Assembly (NCBI GenBank): GCA_038093515.1
Contig: JBBPSI010000007.1
Span: 248,001 to 312,000, forward strand
DNA: 64,000 nucleotides
Reading direction: 5' to 3'
Origin: Butyriboletus loyo
Lineage: Eukaryota; Basidiomycota; Agaricomycetes; Boletales; Boletaceae
Numbering within the stretch: the first letter of the stretch is position 1; every line of letters begins with the position of its first letter. Made by a program: the position numbers and the translations under genes. Below are positions 10,546 through 21,502 of this stretch, one piece after another. Under the pieces are notes generated by a model. It saw nothing but the letters and a program-made list of their open reading frames with translations. It ran no database searches and had not been told where the DNA came from.

Positions 10546-10994
10546 ATATACTTAGCATTCAAGCAATGCTCTATGAGCTCCCCAGAAGTGGAAGTGACGC
10601 CGAATCCTGATGGTCGTAAGAAGTGGCTCTCTATGCAGGTGGGGCCCGTCTCAGCTAGAATAGTCGAGTACACAGAAAGTCTAGAACAGATGGCAGGTCA
10701 ACATTTCTGACAGCAGGTTCGAGGGATCAGTCAAGGTGCCCTTTCCTTAGCTGAACAGAAGACGAGGGGTATTGGGGCTGCTCGTGTAGTTGAAGGTGGT
10801 GGTGGTTTAACGTTAACAACAAAGGAGGACGCAAGACTGTAGAGGGATATCGAGATGCGACGTGCGGAATGGCTGAGGCGGACCGATGTATACAACTCAT
10901 GTATTTTAGGCAGAGCGACTGAAGAGTTGCTCCGCGACCCTTGACATTTGTCGCTTCGAGTCTCGACTATCATCTACTCACACGAAACAAAACC

Positions 10995-11607
10995 ATGTCA
11001 TCGGCCTCGTCGAATATCGTCTTCGACGACATATTCACTATCAATGCAATCGACAAGGAGGGAAAGAAATTCGACAGAGGTAGAGAGACCCACGCAGTCG
11101 TTCGCAACATACTAATCCGATTGCTAGTGTCGCGGCTATATGCTCGCTCGAAAAATCACGACATGGACATGACTCTAGACTACAACGTCGAGCTGTTTCC
11201 TCTCGCCGAAGGTCAAAGTTTTGCTATGGCGCTTGCTTCATCCTTGATCCCGCCCGGGGGAGGTGACGGCGTTGAAGCAGAGGACAAGGAAAGAAACATC
11301 TGGAGGCCCGATGGGAAAGGCGTGAAAGGGCTAGAGGAGGAGTACGACTATGTGATGTATGGAAAGGTGAGTAGATCATGCTCAGGACAGACTTTAGTGA
11401 ACGAGCGGGGGTGCAGGTGTACAAGTTCGACGGGGGTGGAGAGATTGTGTATGGTGAGCTCTGGCGTGTATTGGACTGAGCACTTACGCTCTGCACAGGA
11501 CCGTATACGCATCGTTCGGTGGTCTGTTGTTGTCATTGACAGGTTCTTTTCGACACATCGCCGGCATCGTTCTCGGTGACCCCGTCTTCATTTTGCTTAG
11601 AAAATAA
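10995..11607 (+). CDS. RPB8: RNA polymerase I/II/III shared subunit Rpb8
   Basis: Rpb8 (ABRPB14.5 class) is a small OB-fold subunit shared by all three nuclear RNA polymerases. Four exons (10995-11079, 11128-11366, 11417-11448, 11499-11607) give 154 residues, close to the usual 145-150. Characteristic segments are IVFDDIFTINAIDKEGKKFD, MDMTLDYNVELFPL, FAMALASSLIPP, YDYVMYGKVYKFD and VYASFGGLLLSLTG. It ends in LLRK. The third intron uses donor GTATGG; the apparently stronger GTGAGC three bases downstream would break the frame. The protein is complete, with no unusual residues noticed. Confidence 0.95.
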
Positions 11608-11709
11608 AATAAAATAAAAGCGCACTCCACCAAACCCGAGGGACAAACGACAATACTATTATATGCAGACACTATCCTACAATACATCTGTCGTACGCAC
11701 CCGACGCAG

Positions 11710-12123
11710 TCAAGCATCAATGTCCTCCAAGACTTGCCTGGAATGTTCCTTTGCTCCCTCTGAAACGTTGGGGTTCTTCATCGCGGCCTGAGTACACGTC
11801 AACAAAGATCCGAGCCTCGGATTGGGTGCGCAAACCTTGTGACCACCGATAATATTACCCACATTCTTCCCCTCATCGCCACGACGCTGCTGCTCGGGCA
11901 GCTCACCGCGACTTTCCATTTCGTCGAGTACCTGCTTCGAATGGCCCCTGGCCTCCTCAGAGACATGGGGGTTTGCCATCGCAGCCTCTGCGAATATCAG
12001 TCAGCCACTACCGATACCAGGACGTGGGTTGGGGCGTACTGTGGCCTCCGGCGACCTGAGCGCTGTGTCAGCTCGCCATGCTCGAACGCCCAAGGTAAGA
12101 CTTACGTTTCCAAGGCTTGCCAT
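11710..12123 (-). CDS. con-6: Con-6 (conidiation-specific protein 6) family protein
   Basis: Con-6 proteins are small, hydrophilic fungal proteins induced during asexual development or by light or stress. Their biochemical role is unknown. Four exons fit: 12106-12123, 12040-12055, 11836-11987 and 11710-11787, joining to 87 residues. The joined start is MASLGNVAGGHKAAMANPHV. There are two Con-6 repeats: GGHKAAMANPHVSEEARGHS and GGHKAAMKNPNVSEGAKEHS, each followed by KQVL or RQVL. The second exon is only 16 nt, and both repeats have an intron at the same place, right after the GGHK lysine codon region. This suggests duplication of an ancestral repeat unit with its intron. The divergent neighbour is Rpb8's 3' end, and D2HGDH ends 245 bp upstream. 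Confidence 0.85.
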
Positions 12124-12367
12124 AGTCAAGATATTATATGAGGATCTGCAGTTGGGTCGAGGAAGTGCTAAGGACGATACCGAGCGCAGCTGGCGTTATA
12201 TATGTCTTCTGGGAGGCTACGTCATCGAGAGTCGAAATCGCAACGCGCTCATTGATGAAGTCACCAAGATGGCATATTTTCATGCTCAGATTGAATTCCG
12301 CCTGCTTCTTAGTGTGCCGAGGGGCGGCAAGATACAGAACAATATTCGATCGCATGCTAATAGATAT

Positions 12368-14251
12368 CTAGGATGGCAAGACCTTTCCTGGGTTCATAAT
12401 GTTGAGCGGGTCAAAGACCTGCTTGATCCTCCTCATCCACTCTATGCAGACGTCGTTCTTCGAATATCTGAGTGCGCTAGTCTTCATTGAGCCGATGCCA
12501 TGCTCTGCAGATACAGAACCTTTGTGCGAAGCTGTGCGGCATTCACCTGGTCAGTTTCACCATCTCATGCAGGGCGAAGCCAGAACGCACCAACGAGCTC
12601 ATAGATGAATGGCTCGAGAGCTGCCTCCAGTTCAGGACGGTAACCATGCTTCGCGACGACATTCAAGTGAAGGTTCCCTGCAATGGGCGCAGGTAAGATG
12701 AATCCAACTATCTGTGGCAGGAGCACTCGCCATCACCAACGTGTCCGTACCCCATCACCTTCGAGATTGCGTGATCGCCATAAAGTCCCATTGAGATCAG
12801 ACGTTCGCGGACGGCATCCACCACGTTTTGGAACTCTGCGAGAGGAACAGAGACATCGTATTTGTACGGCTTCCCTTCCTTTTGCACGCATTCTGTCAAG
12901 CCTTCCCTTAGCGCCCAAAGCGAAGCAAATTGACCCGGGGATTGTGAGAGAGTTCCCGTGTAAATGAGGGGCTCATCAGCGGACATCAAACTTTCGAGTA
13001 CGTTGTTCAGTTTCTGTTATTAACCATGTCCGTCGAGTTCAGCTGGCGGTCGGCTGATACAGTTAAATATGATTACCTCCAAATCGTGCTCCTGGTTCCC
13101 ACCGCTTGTCTCGGCAAGAACGAAGCACTGTGCATCACCTACTTCGTCTGGATTTAGGATGGGTCCAAGACCGTGGTCAAGGGCCATATCATAGGCAGTA
13201 CGGTCAATGTACTCGAATGCGGACAAAATTTCGCCCAGCTGCCGCTTCACAGTCTGGAAAAGTGGAAGGACATTCTTGAAGCGGGGCAATGCCAGGAAGA
13301 TATTGTTGGATGCCTGGGGCGCTGGTGGGGTGAGAATAGATACACCCGTGATTACACCAAGCGTTCCTTCTCCACCAATAAACAGCTGCTTGAGGTCGTA
13401 GCCTGCAGTAGGTCTGAGATGGTGAGGGTCTTTTCGCACACGAGCGTGACGCACCGGTGTTATCCTTCCGTAAAGTGGACAGCTGGTCGAATACAGTACC
13501 GTCTGGAAGGACGACTTCGAGACCGAGTACGGTTCCATGAAGGGAACCATACCGCAAAAGCCGAAGACCTCCTGCATTGGTAGAAAGGTTTCCACCTATC
13601 TGACAACTTGACGAAAGTGAGCAAGCCTGGGAAGGGAAGGATAAGGGGGATGTACAGACCTTCCTTTCGCGCCGAGGTCAAGTGGCATGATGTGATTATA
13701 CGGGGCGATGTGGCTACTGAGAGACTCAAGGATGCATCCCGCGTCTGCGACCAGGGTACCTAGAGAGAAACAAGGACGACTGCATTTCGCTCGGGATATG
13801 GACAAGGAATCGGGTAGTTACCAGATACAGGGTCAAAAGAGCGAACGTTGTTCATTGCGCCCAAACTGAGAACGATTTCCTTTTGTAACGAAACACTCCC
13901 CCCGACGAGACCAGTGTTGCCGCCTTGAGGTACTATGCCGATGCGACGACTAGCACAGAATTTGACAATGTCACTGACTTGTTGCGTTGTGCGGGGACGC
14001 AAGACGGTATTTGCTTGTCCGTGGTATTTTCCCATCCAGTCTACATTGTAAGGAGCGAGGTCATCGGGTGAATTCGATATTGGGAGCAGGGTGGAAATGA
14101 TCGCATTGGGTGGGAGTATCCTTGCAAAGTGAGCAAGGTCATCGTCTGTGACGGTGTTGAGATGCACGAACGAAGGGGCGCTGTGGACCCATCTGCGGGG
14201 AAAGTGAGCGGACCGCCGGGCAAGGAGACGGAGGGAGAACATCACACACAC
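12368..14251 (-). CDS. Mitochondrial FAD-linked D-2-hydroxyglutarate/D-lactate dehydrogenase
   Basis: An FAD enzyme of the D2HGDH/Dld2 group. It oxidises D-2-hydroxyglutarate or D-lactate in mitochondria. The start at 14251 gives an arginine-rich presequence ([20 protein letters not shown]). The PCMH-type FAD domain has [35 protein letters not shown] and LDLGAKG joined by a spliced codon to [18 protein letters not shown]. Then comes [20 protein letters not shown]. The C-terminal domain carries [11 protein letters not shown] and GNLHLNV-type metal-site context. The end is [18 protein letters not shown], then [15 protein letters not shown], with the stop at 12368. Introns include 13760-13821 and 13607-13659, and several more lie below 13100. 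D2HGDH and Dld functions cannot be separated by eye. Confidence 0.87.
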
Positions 14252-14309
14252 AACGACAAATTCACGACCAGACCAGATACTTATTCGCTCCAGGGTGCTG
14301 CGTGACAGC

Positions 14310-14338
14310 CTGATGATGTAATCATCAGAATCACGTGA
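14310..14338. promoter_or_regulatory. Inverted repeat next to an E-box in a divergent promoter
   Basis: In the 231-bp spacer between the D2HGDH and CNH/GYF start codons, CTGATGAT and ATCATCAG form a perfect 8-bp inverted repeat with a 3-nt loop (14310-14328). Two bases later TCACGTGA (14331-14338) is a palindromic E-box that bHLH factors could bind. A pyrimidine-rich run (about 14440-14465) precedes the plus-strand start. The function is inferred from position only. Confidence 0.35.
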
Positions 14339-14482
14339 CTATATTGTGGGAAATACGAAGTCGGGAGGACTCCATCATCCATTCCTCCGTGGGTTCTACT
14401 CGACCTACCCTCTTCTCTGCACGTTGTCGTGCTATCCCCCTCCCCCTTCCCCCCCTCCCCCCTCTCGGTGCAGCCTTGAATA

Positions 14483-17400
14483 ATGCTCACCGTCCGTGCT
14501 CAATCTCCCTCCCAAAACATCTCTCCGCCCGACAATGACCCCGGCCCTTCCAACCCGGCACCCAATTCCCTGCCCAGGGATACCAAGGATTCGATACCCA
14601 CTTCGGACTCCAATGAACCGTCCCGTCCAGAACCCCCCGTCCCGCATTCGTCACCCCCGCAACCCGCTCAGGTGCTTACCGAAGCAGCCAGCGTCCACAG
14701 CCTCCCCATAGGGCATGTTTCTACTGTCCATGCTCCTCCTCAGCGACCGTCAACCGCTCGATCTCCGCCGTCCCCTGGCACTTATACAACACCCCCCTCC
14801 CAGTTGCATTCCCAGTCATCCAGCGTCACAGTGCATCCGACGAGAGATCGTCTGACCAGACGCCGTTCAACCATGGAGGTAAATTCCCATTGTCTTTACC
14901 TCTTCGCAAACTCCCCAGAAGGTTAAACTTTGATCTAGCCACTGCGGTTTAACAATCGTCTTTCTGGCTTTTTCTCAAATCTTATTCATCGTCGTGATAC
15001 TATCACCTCGGCGAACGCTCGCCCGACTCAGGAAGAGCCACCAACGACCCCTGCCGCAGTGCGATCCGAAACAGGCTCGAGGCTACCCTCTCCGGCTTCC
15101 GCCCGGTCACCAACCCCTCCACCCCCACTACCTCCACCCACGCTCCATGAATTGGGCCTCTCATTGTCCGCGATCACCACCGACCTTTCGCCGTCCCACT
15201 TCAGTTCACCCCCTGCAAACGGGGCCTTTTTAGCCCCCCATTATCTCCTCCTCTGTCACGCACAGGGCTTAGATGTGCTCCCTCTGGTCTCGCCCCCAGT
15301 TTCTCAACCATATGCTCTTGTGCGTAGGGTAGCATTTAAAAGCGTCGTTGTCATGGAGCATCGTGGGGTGTTGGTAGCTATAGCGGGTCGCAGGGATGGC
15401 GTTCGAGTGTACGCTTTAGAGGAAGTCAAGAAAGCTGTAGAGTGGCGCATAGATGTCGAGGTTCGTAGAGAACGAGAACGATCACGCAGAGAGGAGCCCA
15501 AGAGGCCAGGGAACTCAAACATTGACCAGCGGGGTTCGTCGGAAAGACGAGGTAAATTATCATCATCGACTGCACCAATCACCGAGATACAACAAAACAG
15601 CAAGTTTACTTCGAGATCGGCAACAATGCCCCCTGGTACCCCAAAGAAGCCGAGGCCGCCGACAATGCAACCACTTTCTCCATTTCCCCCTGTGGGCCAG
15701 CCCCCTCCTTACACTAGCGCGCCAGATAATCGACCGTTCTTACGAAACCAGCAATCTTCAGTTTCAGTAAATATAACTCGCTCTAGGCGGTCGTCGCTGT
15801 CTTTGGTCGTCGTTCCTCCCGTTCCATCGTTCTCCCACCCAATACAAAACGCCGCCGCTGTTACCGTTCCAAATGCAGCACACGTATCAAAGAACCCTGA
15901 TTGGCTTGAAGCCAGCGACGATGAGGCCATTGATGTGTTAACGGCAGGTGCAAGCGGAAGTCGAGCATTGGATGAGAGGACGAGTTCTATTCCACCTCCA
16001 AGGAATGATGACCAACATGACAGCATGGGTGGCACTACCGCTGCACTTCCAGTTCGAAGCCACACGGTTCAATCCCACCGGAGGAATCGTCCACCAAACC
16101 TTGATTTAAATATTTCTTGTGTGAACGCAGGTCCTGTGTGTTCAGTTGATCTTTCTCCGTCTCTAGTTTTTCTTACATTTCGCCAGGCTTTACAATCTTC
16201 ACCGCAGGCAATTAATCGGAGTACTGCTATTCATACCTCTTACGAAACACAGTCACATCAACTTTCCCCTGTGGATGCCGATGAAGATGACGACGACAAT
16301 ACTACCGTTCCTGGTGAACGGATTACACTTGCCCAGGCTCTGCTGGAAAGCAGACTTCCTGAGTTACCTCCCGCAGGCACCATTCAATCCCAGGAACCTA
16401 TCCTGATTCATGCATCGACTTCGGGGACAATCGAAGATGGTTTCCCTGCAACATCTTCCTTGCCAAGTGCTCTTTCTTCTCGTAGTCGAAGCATCTCCGG
16501 TCGGCCGGAAAGACGACGACGTTGGTCTGTTCTCGGAAGTATATTCAACTCCACCGGGTCCCAAGACATGAGAGCATCGTCTTCCCTTTGCGAAACGCCT
16601 TTGGGTTCTCCCGTGTCACCACCTTCTCCGACGGTACCTGAAAGTGAAGGTAGACCTCTCGCACGTTCACTATCTAATCGCACACGACCCTCGGCGACTA
16701 CGACTGGCCTCGCTCTTCGGCCGACCACTTCTGGCAGCTCGCACCCTCCACATGCTAGCTCGATTCCACCTATGCCCACTGTTCCTTCCACTGTGGGGCC
16801 AGTACCGCCACACCGCCTTTTTCCGCGCATTTTTAGCACGGCGTTCAGTTCTCGTAGGTTAGATGATCGACCTCCGATGCTCGTGGTCAAGAATGCCGAT
16901 ATGGATTCAAGAAAGAACACTGTCCAATCACCACCGACTCCCCAAGCACCACCCCCAAAACTTGAATATGTCAAGCTCCCTGGAACTAAGGGATCCCTTC
17001 TGATTAAAGCAGTCGAGACCCAGAAAAAAAGGTACGGTGAACACAATGTAAATCATTATTTTCTAATCTTGTGGCAGTTTCCTCGCCATTCTCTGTGGAG
17101 ACAACGGAGAGAAGGTGGAACTGTTCGCTGGAACATATCGAACACCTCTTGGCCTCTCTCGTACTTTTATTCTTCCAGACTCTCCCAAATCCCTCGAACT
17201 ACAACTACAAGGCGATGATCTCGTGGAGGTATTTTTGGTATTTTCACAGAACGTTTTCGGGTTGGAACCTGCAACCGTGAGGGTGCGGGAAGTCCGTATT
17301 GGGCGCGCAGAACGAAGAGCCGCTCGGCGGAGGGTGAGGGAAATCCGAAATGGTCAGACTGACCTTTTTGACACCGATCCACAAGTTCCTGAGGATGATG

Positions 17401-18705
17401 ACAACGTCAACCTTGGAGTTGGTGTCACCGCGCCGTCTGGCCAGGATTTGCTTTCGCGCAACAACTCCACTGCGCATCTACCCGAACCCGTCAACACACC
17501 AACGGGCAGCAGTGGCGCACACGACTCTGCTCTGGCGCACGCTGAGGAACTGGTTGCCCTCGCTTCTGCCCAAGTTGGACCCTACACAACATTCCAGCAG
17601 TTATCATTCGCGCCAAAGATTCCTCTTGCTACTATCGCTGATGACTATGTCATACCTCCAACATATGCTGATTTTCTCGGTTACCGCGCTGAGCACGAAC
17701 CAGACACTTATGGGGATGGTAGAAACCTTGCGTCGATCCAATTCAATCCACCTGGTTTACCCATGCCAGCACCAGCACTTCCATGTAGATGGTTCTATCG
17801 TGACCCCAAAGGTGTTGTCCATGGTATGTCGTGGTTTTGATATCTTGCAAAATTTTATTTACAATGCTTCAGGGCCATGGAAAGCGAGTTTGATGCAAGC
17901 TTGGTACAAGGACGGCTTGCTTCCGCCAGACCTCCCTGTTCGCAAAGAGGAAGACAATGAGTATATATTACTCAGAGACCTCAGACAACAATGTCTCGAC
18001 CCAGTTCACCCATTCCGGTCAGCCCCACCACTCTCAGCTATGCAACTTTCCCCACCGCTATTTGACGCATCTAAACCGCTGCTTCCACCTATCTCTCTTC
18101 TTGTTCAGCCCCGGCATTTTGGTCCGCCAGCACTATTCTTTTCTTCTCGTGGTGGGCATAGCACGTCTATCGTTGATGCTCGCGGACGTTCCGTGCTTAG
18201 AGGAAGGTTCCTGTGGAGTGCGAACGAAGAGGCCAACTCCATGCTGAATGCTCCGCGAATGGGTGACATAAAGAGGTTGGAAGCTTTTGATGTGGGAGAC
18301 CGTTCCGTGATCGTTGCGATGCGACAAGGAGGTCTAGAGGCGATGGATCTCGGCGATGCGCTGCTCAAACCAGCAGACGAGTCGCGTCCGGTCTTACCAC
18401 ATTTTCTTCCCCCACCTTCGAATATCAACAGACGAGGACCTTTTGTATGGAAGATAGGGACTCCCATTAGCTCCTCCATTGGTGGTACTGCCCTGTCTGC
18501 GAAGGGGAAAACTGGTTATTTGGGAAGGAAGGCGAGCTATCCCCCAGGAAAATCTCCGTCCAAGGACTTCACAGCTGTCAATGACGGTGAACTAGAGTTC
18601 GCTGACGAAATTGTTTTTCTTGGACGCACCGGTGACGACCTTTACCTATGTGAACGAAATGGTGGCGTCTTTAGGATACTAAGACTCCGTCCTTGTGATG
18701 CATAG
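14483..18705 (+). CDS. Large protein with CNH-like segments and a GYF domain
   Basis: Four exons (14483-14878, 14939-17031, 17078-17823, 17873-18705) give 1,355 residues. Residues 1-210 are Pro/Ser-rich and disordered. Residues ~215-300 look like the first blades of a citron-homology (CNH) propeller: HYLLLCHAQGLDVLPL, then VLVAIAGRRDGVRVYALEEV. About 500 low-complexity residues follow. CNH-like strands resume at ~820 (KSFLAILCGDNGEKVELFAG, VEVFLVFSQNVFGLEPATV). At ~1067-1125 there is a GYF domain: W-F-Y, eight residues, GPW, four residues, M-x2-W-x3-G, matching the WxY-GPF-M-W consensus. The C-terminal ~150 residues again look propeller-like (EIVFLGRTGDDLYLCERNGG). GYF domains bind proline-rich peptides. 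CNH propellers bind small GTPases or kinases. A possible extra intron near 16130-16190 stays in frame either way. Confidence 0.75.
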
Positions 18706-18829
18706 GCACGTTTTCATGTCCACTCTTTTACTAGTTTGTCCCTCGCTTTCTCCACATTGACATTCACCATATATCTATCACCCAGAGATACCTATGATTC
18801 CCATCTCTCATTCACAGTTATGTAACTAT

Positions 18830-21416
18830 TCATAGTTTTGCAACTATCTTCCGTAGATCAGTTTTCAAGATCTTGCCAGTGGATGTTTTCTACAAATGTC
18901 GGCATGAGTATAAGTTGTTGTGGATCAAGATGGGACACGTTTACCGGAAGTTTATCAACTACTTGAACCCACTCAGGACAGGCAAATCCTGGTAAGCGTA
19001 TGCGCGCGTGGCGCTTCAACTCCACGTCGAATCCTGCGTGATTCCCGACCCACGTTTGAACATACTCTGGCCGGAGGATAACGAAAGCCATTGGACGTTC
19101 ATGCCACTTGGGATGGGGCCTCGCAACCACCGAAACCTCGAGGACATGCGGGTGGCTTGCAAGTTCTGGATACCGTGAGTCGGAATAATGATATGGTAGG
19201 AAGTGCGTCTCACCCAGTTCTATGGCAAGGCTGGATGCGTTCTATCAAAGTATAAATACCTTTGTCACAGAATCGACACCATCGTACTCGCCTCTCCGCC
19301 AGAGATAATGATGTCCTTGCTCCTATCCATAATCTGTACAACACCATTGGGATGCATCACGGCAAGGTCACCAGAGTTGAAGTACCCTCCTCTGAACGCC
19401 TTGCGGGTAGCTTCTGGATCTTTGAAATACTGTCAAAGAGTGTGGTATTTGCAAAGATGTCAATACTTCACGAATGGTATCTCTCACCTCTTTCATGACA
19501 ATATTGCCCCGCGTCACGATCTCACCGACCGTACTTCCATCCTTGGGGACGTCAATGAGTTCCTGATCGTCCTCATGCCTTGGAGAATACACGACTCGGA
19601 CGTTTTGAGCAGTGGCAAAGCTATGTCCCTGACGCGCCATCAGCTTTGCACGATCTTCTAGAGACAGTGAAGTCCAGGAGGGTTGATCGTAACACCGCGT
19701 GAACGGTCCGTATGTCTGTAACCAGGGTAAGCTATGATCACTGGAAAGTGATCAAGCAGCGCACCTCACTGAAACATGACCTCGAGTCAAACAGTAAGAC
19801 TGACATTGGAAAGGAAGACTCACGTAAGGCCATATACATGGACAGGCTTGATCCCAATCTGCTCAAGCTGACCGATCAACTGAGCGGTTGGTGCGGATCC
19901 AGCGACGATGGCAGAAACAGGATGCTGTAGAGATTGCTTAGAGGCATCATTGACGATTCCAATCTAGCTGGGATCTATTGCAATGTGGCGGTGACTTGTT
20001 GGTAGAGAAACAGACCTGGACTGTGGGTGCACCACAGTAATGGGTAACACCAGAGTTAAGCAGATGTTTCCAAATCTGGGGATAGTTGACCTGTCGAAGG
20101 GTGATCTACGTGGGAATGTCAACGACAAGAAATCAGAGACGAAATGGCACGATAGCGACATACTTGGGTTGCACACGCAAAAACATTGGCCCAAGGAAAC
20201 GTCCATCCTGCGGCATGGAACATAGGGAGGACCCTGCACAGGAACAAGTCATTTTGATAGAGTAGTGAGGGAGGACAGGAGGCAGTACCATAGGTATTTG
20301 GAATCATGGTTGATTCTCGAGGAGAAATATCGACATTGTTATCTGATTATGCGAACGAATACCTACCTGGCTTCGAAAGCGTTTGCTATTGCTGCGAGGT
20401 AGGATCCTGAAACTCGACTTCAGCCGCTGAACCGATGCTCAAGAAGAATGGATATAGACCTCGGAGGGTAGTGATGACCCCTTTAGGCTAAAACAACATT
20501 AGATGATCATCTAGGGGGTCAGACATCCGAGCGCGCACTCTACCAGTAGTACCAGAACTATGATTAGGCTTAAATCTGGGACAATGCCAATGTCAGGGAA
20601 TGGGATCTTACGTGTAACAGAGAACTGCAGCGGCGTCTTCGTTGGATTCTACATCAAGGCCAGGCCAGCCTCTCTCAGAACTGAATTTTCGGCCCGCACT
20701 CAGAAAGTCTTCGTACGGATCCCCAAGCCTACCGGTATCGTGGCAGACGATGGTAGTAACTTTTGTATCAGGAATGAGATGTAAGTACTCGTGGTCGAGG
20801 AGTATGAGCTTGGATTCGCTGTGCTGAAGAATGTAAGCAACTTCTGGAGGAGTTAGGCGCGTGTTGATCGGGGTAAGGACGGCGCGAGCGGCAAGAACAC
20901 CAAAGTGGGCGTCTACAAACCATAATCAGGGGCATGGGCTAGGAAATGATGGAGACACTTGCCTGCCATCATAGGACTAGCAGGAGTGGCAAGTTAGCTG
21001 ATATTTCGGAGGAAACGGTGCGGGCACTCACGAATTTGGAGCCAGAATTGCAACATGATCGCCCGGGCGAATTCCTGCCTGTATGAGGGCGTATGCGAGA
21101 TTCTGGATGCGTTGAGTCCTAGAGCATTGTGAATTGAACAAGACTGAGACGGGCGTGAGATCCAGTGAGTCACCATATACTGTATGAGTAGAAAGCTGGC
21201 TGATTAGCATCGGGATGAGCGAGGGCAAGCTTGTCTGGGTATACGAGAGCGGCATGCAAGAGAAAGCTGATTGGGTTCTGTAGACGAGGGTGAGGTAGTT
21301 TGAACACGATGTATGACTGGACGTACGAGGGGGTGATGGTTTATCGGGGCTGAGTGTTGATGTTTCTGGATATAATTGACGTCGTGGGGGGGTATACTCT
21401 CCAGAGTCGGCGACAT
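18830..21416 (-). CDS. Peroxisomal acyl-CoA synthetase/AMP-dependent ligase
   Basis: A member of the ANL superfamily, which activates carboxylic acids with ATP and usually transfers them to CoA. The chosen start at 21416 gives [21 protein letters not shown] spliced exon then begins [21 protein letters not shown] downstream intron (donor GTGACT, acceptor CTCTAG) joins YSYSIW to [20 protein letters not shown]. The adenylate core (TSGTT-type region) lies near 20560-20590 around CYTSGTT-like sequence. The C-terminal part has [20 protein letters not shown] and then [11 protein letters not shown] near 19310. The last intron is 18890-18944, followed by [19 protein letters not shown]. The catalytic lysine is in TGKILK, and the final AKL is a PTS1 peroxisome-targeting tripeptide. 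An alternative upstream start at 21552 lacks support. The substrate is not predictable. It is divergent from RAB5 (87 bp). Confidence 0.82.
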
Positions 21417-21502
21417 GACGGTGAGTGCGAGAGAGGCGTGCCGGATCGAGCAGAGAGAACACAAGAGTAAACAAAGCGGTAAAACACAGCAGCAGCACGG
21501 CC

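Noticed and set aside
10717..10740. GGTTCGAGGG resembling a tRNA T-loop
   Set aside because: No D-arm, anticodon arm or acceptor stem pairs could be placed around it.
12134..12355. 73-codon minus-strand ORF between the D2HGDH stop and Con-6 start
   Set aside because: It lies in the same-strand spacer after the D2HGDH stop and shows no family match.
12029..12490. A 153-codon plus-strand ORF across the Con-6/D2HGDH junction
   Set aside because: It overlaps the well-supported Con-6 first exons and the D2HGDH C-terminal exons on the other strand. It shows no motif.
15304..17046. Minus-strand frames of up to 212 codons inside the CNH/GYF gene
   Set aside because: They are antisense to a long, spliced coding frame with recognisable domains. 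They look like shadows of biased codon use.
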